Assembly (NCBI GenBank): GCA_026874595.1
Contig: CM049311.1
Location: forward strand, 68,020,453 to 68,084,452
Reading direction: 5' to 3'
Length of the DNA: 64,000 nt
Source: Sipunculus nudus
Lineage: Eukaryota; Annelida; Sipuncula; Golfingiida; Sipunculidae
The notes under the pieces are model-generated. The model searched no databases, was not told the origin of the DNA, and saw only the letters and a program-made list of their open reading frames with translations. Position numbers and translations under genes: made by a program. Below are positions 50,592 to 62,552 of this stretch, piece by piece. Position 1 is the first letter of the stretch. The number at the start of each line of letters is the position of its first letter.

Positions 50592-51656
50592 AACTAGAAT
50601 ATGGGTAGTCCACAAGCGACTATGTGTATCCGCAAAAAACAGAGTGGGACTGGTGAAGTGAGGCATGGATTAAGTGGCAAGGGGAATAAAGTGAGGTGTG
50701 TTGCTTATTAGCATGGATGTCTGCAGCGTAAACGTGAATGTGGGTGGTGCCACCTGTCATAAAATCGACAAAATTGTCAAGGATGTATAAATCTGCAAAA
50801 TTTCAGATGGATAAGTTAAACCACTGCTGAGATATGAGTGATTTTATCCCAAGGCAGATGAACAGATGGAAGCTGTGCATAAGTGTTTGCAGGTGGCGCC
50901 ACCAGTTTTGCCTATGATGAAAAGCTATGTGAGATCTATACACAAGCAAAATTTTGGCCCAATCAGTCAAACGTTATGTGCTTGGATGTCTGCAGAGTAA
51001 ACTGAATGTAGGTGGTGCCACCTATCATAAAATCGAGAAAGCTGTCAAGGATGTATAAACCTAAAAAATTTTAGGTGGATAAGTCAAACCACTTCTGAGA
51101 TATGAGTGATTTTATCCCAAGGCAGATGAACAGATTGAAGCTGTGCATAAGTGGTTGCAGGTGGCACCACCAGTTTTGCCTATGATGAAGAGTTATGCGA
51201 GATCTATACACATTCAAATTTTTGGCCCAATCAGTCAAACAGTTCTCGAGATATGAGCTTGGATGTCTGCAGAGTAAACCTGAATGTAGGTGGCACCACC
51301 TGTCATAAAATCGAGAAAGGTGTCCAGGATGTATAATCCTGCAAAATTTCAGGTGGATAAGTCAAACCACTGCTGAGATATGAGTGATTTTATCCCAAGG
51401 CAGATGAACAGATGGACACTGTGCAAAAATGGTTGCAGGTGGCACCACCATTTTTAGTGTATGTTATAAAGCTATCAAAGGGCTACATTTGTGCAAAATT
51501 TTTAGCCTAATTGGTCGAACGGTTCCTGAGATATGTGGGTTTATGTGGGAAAACAGACGCACAGATGGACGCTGGGCAGTGAGGAAAGGTCAGAGGTAAA
51601 CCAAAAATGAGGGGGCAGCAGTTCACATGTGCCCTGATGATAAACCCGATTCACTT
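50592..51656 (+). mobile_element. HINE-like family V element, 3'-truncated
   Basis: The 5' end aactagaatatgggtagtcc continues to GTATCCGCAAAA, which is inverse to the 3' hairpin arm at 50341-50354. Four ~275-bp units follow (gatgtctgcag at 50716, 50986 and 51265), with palindromes at 50743 and 51011 (TG), 50892 (CG), and 51160, 51289 and 51438 (CA). It stops after cagttcacatgtg, where the array at 49.4 kb continues into its 3' hairpin. Confidence 0.65.
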
Positions 51657-52606
51657 AAAATGCAAACCAAGTTTTTTTAAACAGTTGAAAGATATAGTTC
51701 CAATAATCTGAGAATCCTGCATCTAGATATTGTGTCTAGACATCTAGACGCTGTGTCTAGACGTCTAGACACATTGTCCAGACACCGGCTAGAGCCAGGT
51801 CAGTTGCCATGGTGATGTCTGGACCCCACCTGTTTGTACTGAGTGACCTCTTGACTTGACTGCTGAAACTCAGCATGTTGCCAAATCTGTTTTCAAATAC
51901 AGAAAGACTTTTTCAATTGGCTACAATGCTTTTTTAAAGCTGTATTTACCCACTCTATTCTTATGAAACTGGCAGAACTCTACCGCAGAATAATTCTTGT
52001 AAAGTTTAAACCAATCAGCTTAACAGTTTCATCATAAATCAGTGTATAAGCTAGAAGAGTTTAAAATTACATTTTCGCTTGTAAAAAACACATCAATGTA
52101 GGTGGTGCCACCAATACCTTAATTTCAGATATGACATATGTGACAAACATTGGTATAAAATTTGTTGATTATAGCTCTAGCCGTTTCTGAGATTTTAATT
52201 TTAGTGTGCTTTTTTGGACAGATGACTAAGTTCAACCTCCTGTAACTCGGCCAAAAATCTCCGAACAGGAACCATTCTAACAAACTTGAGAAAGATTGTT
52301 CCAGGGATTATTTCTGTGAAATATTGGACAATTTGGCTGGACAGTTTCGGAGAAGAAGATTTTTAAAGCTTTTTTAGCTTTTTCCCTATAAAATCTAAGA
52401 AAATGCTGTTAGAAAAAAAAATAAACAAAATCTGATAGAGTTTTTGAAATGACTGATTATTTGCAAAAATTTGGTGATGCTAGCTTCTGCCTTTTTGAGA
52501 TAGTTATGGTTAAAGTACAGACGACGCACAACGCATAACGTATGACGCATGACACACGACGGACGCCACCACACCATCGCATAAGCTCACAGGTTCGCTA
52601 AAAAAA
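51657..52606 (+). mobile_element. element with family IV 3' end, copy c
   Basis: Near its start, 51752-51773 is a perfect 22-bp palindrome built from TCTAGA motifs. Sequence from about 51820 parallels 31.3-33.1 kb (tactgagtgacctcttgac; taactcggccaaaaatc). A TG-variant palindrome is at 52101-52112. An ACGAC-rich tract (52519-52565) precedes caccatcgcataagctcaca and ggttcgctaaaaaa. The 5' boundary is uncertain. Confidence 0.55.
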
Positions 52607-52611
52607 GTCTT

Positions 52612-52905
52612 ACTTCAGATAGGTCAGTTTTATTTTTTTATAAGTCACTGACTCTGACACAATTATATTTTGTTGTATATCTCACTTTGACTCAGTTTTA
52701 TTTTTTTATAAGTCACTGACTCTGACACAATTATATTTTGTTGTATATCTCACTTTGACTCCTACACAATTAGATTTTGTTGTATATCTCACTTTGACTC
52801 TTACACAATTAGATTTTGTTGTATATCTCACTTTGACTCTTACACAATTAGATTTTGTTGTATTTCTCACTTTGACTCTGACACAAAGAGATTTTGTTGT
52901 ATGTA
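52612..52905 (+). repeat. 68-bp duplication followed by 39-bp tandem units
   Basis: A 68-bp segment is directly repeated (52625-52692, 52693-52760). Its end (acacaattagattttgttgt, then atctcactttgactc) then continues as about four 39-bp units to 52905. As 39 is a multiple of three, open frames on both strands (119 and 106 codons) follow from the repeat and are not evidence of a protein. Confidence 0.85.
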
Positions 52906-53129
52906 TATATTTTGTTTTACTGAAAAAGAAGGAAGGTAAGTTCTCTGTTTCTTTCTGTTGTTCCCTTAGCTTTTTTTTTTTTACTTTTTCTTCTAAAATT
53001 TTTTTGGTGGAGGTAACCGCCTCCATTTTAATGCTGACTTATCTAATTCTTAACCTAAGTATGTACACCTACAGAGTTTCCATTTCGGTTTGGGACTTCT
53101 TGACAGGGTGGTAGCACTTGCTTCCTATC

Positions 53130-53377
53130 ATTTTATTTTGTATCCTGGTGTGACCCAGGCCCCATTGCTGGGTCATAACACCGAGGAACCCCCCCAAAGA
53201 CGCACTCGTATGTGAGTGATACACGGCTGTGGGGCACAGCCTTCCCATTAAGCCTGCAGAGCGTTCACTCTGGGTTGGGGCCAACCGTGAAAAACCTCAC
53301 CGTCTTGGCTGAGATTCGAACCCACAATCTCCCGGCTTCGAGTCCTGCCCTCTACCCCTGAGCCACAGAAGCGGGTC
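53130..53377 (-). mobile_element. tRNA-derived SINE, well-preserved copy
   Basis: On the minus strand the head begins near 53377. Box A is TGGCTCAGGGG (53365-53355), a full match to the pol III consensus, and box B is GGTTCGAATCT (53322-53312), with normal tRNA-like spacing. A conserved body follows (gaggtttttcacggttggcc; an aggcttaatgggaaggctgt segment; a ctgtgccccacag hairpin) that is shared with the copy at 15.0 kb, and then an AT-rich tail. It is not a functional tRNA: the acceptor stem does not pair. Confidence 0.8.
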
Positions 53378-53399
53378 TTTAAAGCCCTTAGCTTTTTAT

Positions 53400-55157
53400 T
53401 GCACCTAGTATTTTGAAGATGAACAGTCTTGATAAAAAACATGTGAACATGAGGATGGTTTCAGTAGTATTATTTGCTCAATTCTGTAATATCCCACACA
53501 TACCTATAACTTTCTGAATATAAAGCCACAAATTTGAGAACAAGTACAGATGTTTCAGCACATGACGATAACTTCTAATTGGAAATGTTTTATCTTTTAC
53601 TTTATACTAGTCTTTATGTATCTTTATCATGCAATATTATAAATGTATGGAATTATTTTAAATACATGTGTTTCAAGGAACAGAGGTTAAAATTAACCCT
53701 TTAAGCACCACTAAAATGGCACCTAGAATGCCCTAATGAGGCTATAGATTCTTTGAGGTCATATATTTTGTACATTTATTTTTAGTTCTAAAGATTCCCT
53801 ATAAACTTATGCAAACTTGCTCTACAGGAACTGATTAAAATTGGGTGAAGATACAACAAAAGCTGAGCTATAATTCCTTGTAACCTAAATGTATGAAGTG
53901 TGAGAATTTGTCCAAAATCTAAAATAAATGTAAACAGGAATGGGTTTTTAACATCTTCTTCTGTCATAGGAAAGAAATGAAAAAAAAATTCTCTAAAGAT
54001 TTTTTTAGAAATCAACTTTATCTTTATTTTAATATTAATTTTTTTTAAAAAGTTACTTTTATTTTATTCATAAGTAACTGAATACAGAATCTGGTACATC
54101 ATGGGCTCTCTTGGAAGAAACATAAGCCTTAGAAAAGTGGTAAATTGTTCTCTCTTTATTGATTCACCAGGTAGTGAATAGCACATAACAATTAAAAAAA
54201 GAATATTATTAGGAAAAATATGTTAAAATAAGACCCTGGCACATGGAGTCACTTCTGTATAAGACATAACAAGAGCAGAAAAGGTTTTTCCTACCCCAGA
54301 TGTCAGCAGGATTTATTCAGAAAAAAAAACAATGAACATATGAGGAACAGAAATGGTGTTAATTTGTCACAGACCAGAAGCACTCCTGAGCTGTTCTAGC
54401 AGTCAGCTCTCATCAGATTCACATTATCAGCCGTAGAGCTCAGCAGTCAAGTCTCAGAGTCCAGACCGAACAGCCTGATCATAAAGATGTCTGGTTCCAC
54501 ACAGCAGCCAGATTCCCAAATTGACACAGTGCTATCAGATTGTGACAAGCGAATTCTCCTTGACAACTGTGTGATATATGGACCTTATTTCAAGGGTGGA
54601 TGGCGCTAAATCTTCTTAAAACTGCCTGATGGTGAATTAGAAACTCGCAGTGCAAAATGTTTCCCTTAATGGATGACCTGATTTTCATCTAAGCTAATGA
54701 AATGGTTAAAAAGGTGCATTAATAAATAATTCAGCTGAAGACACTTGATGGAGAATATTAGAAAATGGATCCTATCTGAGATGAAAACAGGCCCAATACT
54801 GAAAATGACTACCTCAGGATATTCCTATATAGCTACAAATGCTGAGAACAAAAGTAAAACTGAAGTATATTGATTAGTGCTGAGCAAAGTACTTTATGGT
54901 GGTTTCTTTATGAAAAGAATCCAAGATCTTTAAATTTTTGTTCCTAAATATAATAATGGCAGCAGGGCAGATAAAGCCACAGCTGTAATTCTATGTCAAC
55001 AGATTTGGCGGTCTCATTTGTGTGGAAAATGGCATGTAGGGAAGGGCGACATAAATCCACAAGGATCTGGTAATTTAGAGGCCCTGGGACAATGGGCTTG
55101 TCACCCTGAACTGCTTTCGCTGCGTAGCTGGGTGCCTCCTGCAGCAGCATAAACCAG
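53400..55157. other. non-coding; possible conserved block near 54950-55340
   Basis: No gene is supported. From about 54950 the DNA becomes less AT-rich, with a 101-codon minus frame (54944-55249) that lacks recognisable features and is partly carried into the duplication. Confidence 0.45.
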
Positions 55158-58100
55158 GCCTGTCTGAATTGCAGAGGCATCACCAGAATGGCACATTTAT
55201 CTGTCTGAAGCCTACCCCTTGGCCACAGCGGAGAAAAATAGCCGATCAATTATCTGCTCGATGGATGTGCTCCTGGCTTGCGAATACAAGAATTCTGAAC
55301 TATTTCCAGTTGGTGGGCAAGCCCTGGGAGTATAATTAAAGTACTCACAGGGGAGGATAAATAGAAAAATTGGCACAAATCTAGTTTGCTTCTGTAATGG
55401 TTCTAGAGGGTTGTGACCCAGAGATACATTAAAGGCCACTGTTCTGGTGGCCAGGATATTTAGATGTGGTTGGGTACATGTTGAACATGAGATAAAAAGC
55501 AGTCATGTCATAGCAGTTAGATCTGTTAATTCTGTGAAGGGAACAGCTCTTTTAAAGTCTGATGTATGGGGTGTGCTTGCTCATCCTGAAAGGCCACACG
55601 TTTCCTTTTTAGTTCAAGCATTCAAGGACACATACATACATTTTCTGGTCCCACTGGGGATCAATCAAAGGTTGCAGTTAACATTATGTCATCTCCTAGC
55701 TGAATAACAAGACATATAATCAATTTTCAGTTTCAAATGAATTTCTTTTTAAATTAACAACTCTCAAGGTGCAGTGGAAACAGTCTAGCTGAGAAAAACT
55801 GAAACATGAGCTTAAGATCAAAATGACTCAGCTTTGTTAGATGTCTCTTGGGATGTGATTATTGATTTTTATTTGACTTTTTATAGGTATACTATTATGT
55901 GATTCAATGTAGCACTCTTAGTTTTACTGGTGCATAGGGTTGCAGGATGTACGAAATTCTATCAGAACTAATTCTCAGCGGACTCCTGGTAGTATGAAGA
56001 TGCCATAATCAGGGCTTGATTTTAATCATGTATGTTGACCTGCATGAAGAGGTATTAAATAATCTGATTTTTGTAACTCCTGACTAGAACTTCATATTTT
56101 ACCATCAGAAGTTGATAATAACCAATTCTAACAGAGACTGCAGTCACTAATTAAAAATCGAAAGCATCCACGGATATATGTTATCAACTAGCACATAAAT
56201 TGGTTAAACTTCCTTATACTCAAGCAAATTAATGCTTAAAAATGTCATCAATCTCATTTGTGAATTTATTATCTTCTGATATATATATAAATTTATATAA
56301 ATGTGTCCGGTAATACCTGTCAAGTATTTGAGCACTGAACTTCAATCTTTGTTGTTTTCTACACTTTCTGGCAATCAATTTGGTTTCTTCAAGGTTTGTC
56401 TGATAATTGTTTTATAGTTTGGGTCTTGACTCCTTCTGTAGATGACACTGTCTTAGTGTCTATACTGTGTGAGGATAAAGGTAACTTAATGACAACAATA
56501 TCTGATATCTTATATTTTAGTCCTATGGATGTCAGGTTTTGTACACTGAGGGAGCCATGAAAAATCCATAACCTCTTATTAACACATTAGGGTGACCAGG
56601 TGGTGAAGCAATTTGACAATTATCCCTTAGAGGCACTTGAGGGGCTCCACCAGACTCCTTCAGTTCCCATGACCGCCATCGATCTTAACCCCTCAGCTAT
56701 GCCTTACCCCATACATGCAGGGGTCGTTAAAACGCCTTTTTCCGCCTGTCCCAGACAGGCAAACATAGGCATGGAAAGGCATTTTTCAATTTTGTACAAA
56801 TCAGTTGGAGTGGTGAACTCTCAGATGTTCCCAAAATTACAAATAATGAAAAATACAAAGAAACAGAATAGTATGGTAACTTGGTAACTGGTATCCGGTG
56901 CTATTATAGCTTCACAGGACGGATGAAATCATTGAGTTCCGTTATTTGCAGAGTAGCACAGCCATATTAGAGCAGAGTATTGGTCAAAACCCCTGCCCCT
57001 TTCTTAATTGGTTAAGAATTGCTTTATTGGCTAATTCATGCGCTCTTTACACAGCGCTATAACTATAGGCCTACTTAAATACCTATATGACCTCGAATCC
57101 TGAATTGCTACACCAAAGGGGAGCACTGTATTTTTGTCCAATCAGATGAAACCTTGTGCTGGAAGACACAGCCAAGCGAGGAATAAACGGAGCCAATCAT
57201 GTTCATTTTGTTTTGAGTGACAGTTCATCGCCCGTCGCAACAGGCCACAGACTCAGAGAGAATTGCCGCAGACGTGGTTTGCTTAAGGTTGGTGAGCTGT
57301 AATTCAATGAAACGTAACAACAAAGGCTGCGTGCACACCTCGCTGGCTGGTTTCAGTTCTGCAGACACCAGACCCATGGCTACACTAACACAGTCATACT
57401 GTCAGAATCGAATCGGTCGATGATGCAAGAATGCAGAGGGAGCAATTAAAATTTGAACGTAAATGGCACTTGATGCGCAGCTACGGGGGAAGCCAGGATG
57501 CCTGTCGAGTGTTTGTTTATTGGCATCTGGTTGGCTGCTTGTCACATCATACGCACGTTTGTTCAGCGGACAACAAACCGCCATCTGGTGTCTAAATATA
57601 TCATAAACAGTCAAAGCTGGCAGCGTGAAAATCAGTTGCTTCTTTAGAAGCGTAAGCTTTCCGCTGCCTCGGGAACGTAGCTAATTTCATAAACCGAACT
57701 ATATTCAATCACAGCTTACATAAGAAAGAGATTGCCTGGTGTAGCCATTAGGATGTTGTACCATAAAACAACTTAACACAGGTTAAGCTGGTCATCCGTT
57801 CTTCAGGAATTTCAAAAAGGAAGTGAATGATTGAAGGTTTGTTAAGATGATAGGATGTGTCTATAGCTGAAAGGTAAATATTTCAAAGTATTACACACTC
57901 TGACATGTCTCTTTAATAGTTAGCAGAATAACCCAAAATCTATTTTATAGGGTTTTCTTAAAGTTAACTGACATGTAATTTCTATGTATATGTTGATCCA
58001 TTATATTCAGTTTGAAGAAGGATTCAGATGAAGACTATATATATATATATATATAACCAGTGTTTAGAATTATTTTCCCCTCAGATAATGTCATCTATTA

Positions 58101-58560
58101 ATAATTTCCAACCCCACTTTTTCAAGGTAGACCTAGGTCTCAACTAGTCAGGTTGGGTCTTGGTGTCCCTTTCTCTGCTCCTGAAGATAGTGATAAAAGT
58201 TTAAAAATGTACATTTCTATCATTCAGCTAAAGTTGAGGCTGTTAAAGCTAAGAAATATGGTGGAACTGGGTTGTTATCTGTTTATTCTGGATGTCCTGT
58301 GACTGTGTAAATCAAGAAATCAATTTATTCAAAAATTCTCTTAAATCAGGCTGGTGTGTAAAATTTAATATTAAAGATCTTATTACTCCATCTAAACATG
58401 AAATGTAAAACAGTAACAGAAGTCATTTTTTTTCCAGAAACTGTTTGTGATATTTTTAAATAAAAAAATCTTTTCATGTTTATGTGGATATTTTTTATCA
58501 TTGTCACTGTAACCATAACCTCCCGGTTATAATGTATTCATTCATAGTGACCTGAATGTT
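55158..58560 (+). repeat. 3403-bp segmental tandem duplication, copy 1
   Basis: This segment is repeated at 58570-61972 with a constant offset of 3412 bp. I found three differences: 56020 T/G, 56022 T/A and 57041 C/T (copy 1/copy 2). Identity starts abruptly at 55158 and ends abruptly at 58560. The contents are AT-rich DNA, a TA microsatellite (about 58037-58055), and a less AT-rich part at 56600-56780 and 57130-57650. All open frames are duplicated exactly and none has a recognisable domain. Confidence 0.9.
57130..57300 (+). promoter_or_regulatory. candidate promoter / 5' exon, copy 1
   Basis: Two CCAAT boxes (ccaatcag near 57138, gccaatcatg near 57191) are followed by a CpG-containing stretch (catcgcccgtcgcaacagg) and possible splice donors near 57290 (AAG|GTTGGT or TTG|GTGAGC). 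There is no TATA box at a suitable position. This would fit a noncoding first exon on the plus strand, but the evidence is sequence composition only. Confidence 0.3.
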
Positions 58561-58569
58561 GTTTCTGAA
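58561..58569. other. 9-bp filler at the duplication junction
   Basis: Gtttctgaa belongs to neither copy. With the first bases of copy 2 it forms TCTGAAGCCT (58564-58573), a 10-bp match to 55204-55213 just inside copy 1. Confidence 0.85.
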
Positions 58570-61500
58570 GCCTGTCTGAATTGCAGAGGCATCACCAGAA
58601 TGGCACATTTATCTGTCTGAAGCCTACCCCTTGGCCACAGCGGAGAAAAATAGCCGATCAATTATCTGCTCGATGGATGTGCTCCTGGCTTGCGAATACA
58701 AGAATTCTGAACTATTTCCAGTTGGTGGGCAAGCCCTGGGAGTATAATTAAAGTACTCACAGGGGAGGATAAATAGAAAAATTGGCACAAATCTAGTTTG
58801 CTTCTGTAATGGTTCTAGAGGGTTGTGACCCAGAGATACATTAAAGGCCACTGTTCTGGTGGCCAGGATATTTAGATGTGGTTGGGTACATGTTGAACAT
58901 GAGATAAAAAGCAGTCATGTCATAGCAGTTAGATCTGTTAATTCTGTGAAGGGAACAGCTCTTTTAAAGTCTGATGTATGGGGTGTGCTTGCTCATCCTG
59001 AAAGGCCACACGTTTCCTTTTTAGTTCAAGCATTCAAGGACACATACATACATTTTCTGGTCCCACTGGGGATCAATCAAAGGTTGCAGTTAACATTATG
59101 TCATCTCCTAGCTGAATAACAAGACATATAATCAATTTTCAGTTTCAAATGAATTTCTTTTTAAATTAACAACTCTCAAGGTGCAGTGGAAACAGTCTAG
59201 CTGAGAAAAACTGAAACATGAGCTTAAGATCAAAATGACTCAGCTTTGTTAGATGTCTCTTGGGATGTGATTATTGATTTTTATTTGACTTTTTATAGGT
59301 ATACTATTATGTGATTCAATGTAGCACTCTTAGTTTTACTGGTGCATAGGGTTGCAGGATGTACGAAATTCTATCAGAACTAATTCTCAGCGGACTCCTG
59401 GTAGTATGAAGATGCCATAATCAGGGCTTGAGTATAATCATGTATGTTGACCTGCATGAAGAGGTATTAAATAATCTGATTTTTGTAACTCCTGACTAGA
59501 ACTTCATATTTTACCATCAGAAGTTGATAATAACCAATTCTAACAGAGACTGCAGTCACTAATTAAAAATCGAAAGCATCCACGGATATATGTTATCAAC
59601 TAGCACATAAATTGGTTAAACTTCCTTATACTCAAGCAAATTAATGCTTAAAAATGTCATCAATCTCATTTGTGAATTTATTATCTTCTGATATATATAT
59701 AAATTTATATAAATGTGTCCGGTAATACCTGTCAAGTATTTGAGCACTGAACTTCAATCTTTGTTGTTTTCTACACTTTCTGGCAATCAATTTGGTTTCT
59801 TCAAGGTTTGTCTGATAATTGTTTTATAGTTTGGGTCTTGACTCCTTCTGTAGATGACACTGTCTTAGTGTCTATACTGTGTGAGGATAAAGGTAACTTA
59901 ATGACAACAATATCTGATATCTTATATTTTAGTCCTATGGATGTCAGGTTTTGTACACTGAGGGAGCCATGAAAAATCCATAACCTCTTATTAACACATT
60001 AGGGTGACCAGGTGGTGAAGCAATTTGACAATTATCCCTTAGAGGCACTTGAGGGGCTCCACCAGACTCCTTCAGTTCCCATGACCGCCATCGATCTTAA
60101 CCCCTCAGCTATGCCTTACCCCATACATGCAGGGGTCGTTAAAACGCCTTTTTCCGCCTGTCCCAGACAGGCAAACATAGGCATGGAAAGGCATTTTTCA
60201 ATTTTGTACAAATCAGTTGGAGTGGTGAACTCTCAGATGTTCCCAAAATTACAAATAATGAAAAATACAAAGAAACAGAATAGTATGGTAACTTGGTAAC
60301 TGGTATCCGGTGCTATTATAGCTTCACAGGACGGATGAAATCATTGAGTTCCGTTATTTGCAGAGTAGCACAGCCATATTAGAGCAGAGTATTGGTCAAA
60401 ACCCCTGCCCCTTTCTTAATTGGTTAAGAATTGCTTTATTGGCTAATTCATGTGCTCTTTACACAGCGCTATAACTATAGGCCTACTTAAATACCTATAT
60501 GACCTCGAATCCTGAATTGCTACACCAAAGGGGAGCACTGTATTTTTGTCCAATCAGATGAAACCTTGTGCTGGAAGACACAGCCAAGCGAGGAATAAAC
60601 GGAGCCAATCATGTTCATTTTGTTTTGAGTGACAGTTCATCGCCCGTCGCAACAGGCCACAGACTCAGAGAGAATTGCCGCAGACGTGGTTTGCTTAAGG
60701 TTGGTGAGCTGTAATTCAATGAAACGTAACAACAAAGGCTGCGTGCACACCTCGCTGGCTGGTTTCAGTTCTGCAGACACCAGACCCATGGCTACACTAA
60801 CACAGTCATACTGTCAGAATCGAATCGGTCGATGATGCAAGAATGCAGAGGGAGCAATTAAAATTTGAACGTAAATGGCACTTGATGCGCAGCTACGGGG
60901 GAAGCCAGGATGCCTGTCGAGTGTTTGTTTATTGGCATCTGGTTGGCTGCTTGTCACATCATACGCACGTTTGTTCAGCGGACAACAAACCGCCATCTGG
61001 TGTCTAAATATATCATAAACAGTCAAAGCTGGCAGCGTGAAAATCAGTTGCTTCTTTAGAAGCGTAAGCTTTCCGCTGCCTCGGGAACGTAGCTAATTTC
61101 ATAAACCGAACTATATTCAATCACAGCTTACATAAGAAAGAGATTGCCTGGTGTAGCCATTAGGATGTTGTACCATAAAACAACTTAACACAGGTTAAGC
61201 TGGTCATCCGTTCTTCAGGAATTTCAAAAAGGAAGTGAATGATTGAAGGTTTGTTAAGATGATAGGATGTGTCTATAGCTGAAAGGTAAATATTTCAAAG
61301 TATTACACACTCTGACATGTCTCTTTAATAGTTAGCAGAATAACCCAAAATCTATTTTATAGGGTTTTCTTAAAGTTAACTGACATGTAATTTCTATGTA
61401 TATGTTGATCCATTATATTCAGTTTGAAGAAGGATTCAGATGAAGACTATATATATATATATATATAACCAGTGTTTAGAATTATTTTCCCCTCAGATAA

Positions 61501-61972
61501 TGTCATCTATTAATAATTTCCAACCCCACTTTTTCAAGGTAGACCTAGGTCTCAACTAGTCAGGTTGGGTCTTGGTGTCCCTTTCTCTGCTCCTGAAGAT
61601 AGTGATAAAAGTTTAAAAATGTACATTTCTATCATTCAGCTAAAGTTGAGGCTGTTAAAGCTAAGAAATATGGTGGAACTGGGTTGTTATCTGTTTATTC
61701 TGGATGTCCTGTGACTGTGTAAATCAAGAAATCAATTTATTCAAAAATTCTCTTAAATCAGGCTGGTGTGTAAAATTTAATATTAAAGATCTTATTACTC
61801 CATCTAAACATGAAATGTAAAACAGTAACAGAAGTCATTTTTTTTCCAGAAACTGTTTGTGATATTTTTAAATAAAAAAATCTTTTCATGTTTATGTGGA
61901 TATTTTTTATCATTGTCACTGTAACCATAACCTCCCGGTTATAATGTATTCATTCATAGTGACCTGAATGTT
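58570..61972 (+). repeat. 3403-bp segmental tandem duplication, copy 2
   Basis: Same contents and orientation as copy 1, with three substitutions (59432 G, 59434 A, 60453 T). Sequence after 61972 (cattaacccc) is unrelated to the junction after copy 1, which fixes the right boundary. The TA microsatellite appears to have the same length in both copies, which argues for a very recent event or for an assembly artefact. Confidence 0.9.
60542..60712 (+). promoter_or_regulatory. candidate promoter / 5' exon, copy 2
   Basis: An exact duplicate of the CCAAT and CpG-containing block at 57130-57300, including both CCAAT boxes and the possible donors. Confidence 0.3.
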
Positions 61973-62552
61973 CATTAACCCCTTCTGGTCTTGAATCAGC
62001 CTTGCTGCTCTATATATTAACCCTTAATCAGCCAGAGACATCATGCTCGATTACAGAGCTATCACCCTACCATCAATCAGAGGAGTTTGGAAATAGCAGA
62101 CTGACTGCAGGGAACAGCAGGATCAAAGATTCTGGTTACATGAGGAGTACAGTCTAGAAGACTTGATTTTATATCAAATTTAAATGCTGGATACATGCAA
62201 CAATTTTGAAATGAGATTATAAAGTCATATTAGCAAGTTAATGTAAAGCTATAATTGGTTCTTTCTAGCTCAGTGAGTATCCTGGCTAAGAAAGTATTCT
62301 GGCTCAGTGAGACATTTATCTTTATAAAAAAACCCTTATGTCATTACAACAGAGAAGACAATTAAGCTCAACAGATTTGGAAATTTTTGTAATATTCTAT
62401 GAGACCTGACAACATATTTAATTTAGAGACTTCTTTACTGTGTATTCAGTCCCTTGAAACATGTTCAAACTCATCACGTACCATATATCATGATAGAGAA
62501 TAAAATTGGGTAGAAATTGAAATCCTGCCAATTAAACAAGATAAAAAATTTT
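61973..62552. other. non-coding, nothing recognised
   Basis: AT-rich. A ggctcagtgag-type motif is repeated near 62268 and 62290. No gene is seen. Confidence 0.5.

Noticed and set aside
52706-53114. 119-codon plus and 106-codon minus frames
   Set aside because: Produced by 39-bp tandem units and flanking low-complexity DNA.
53300-53377. Possible functional tRNA gene on the minus strand
   Set aside because: Boxes A and B are good, but the acceptor stem does not pair and the sequence continues into a SINE body also present at 15 kb.
55212-61026. Five pairs of identical frames suggesting a duplicated gene
   Set aside because: Identity reflects the recent DNA duplication, not selection. No domain, start context or splice structure supports any of them.
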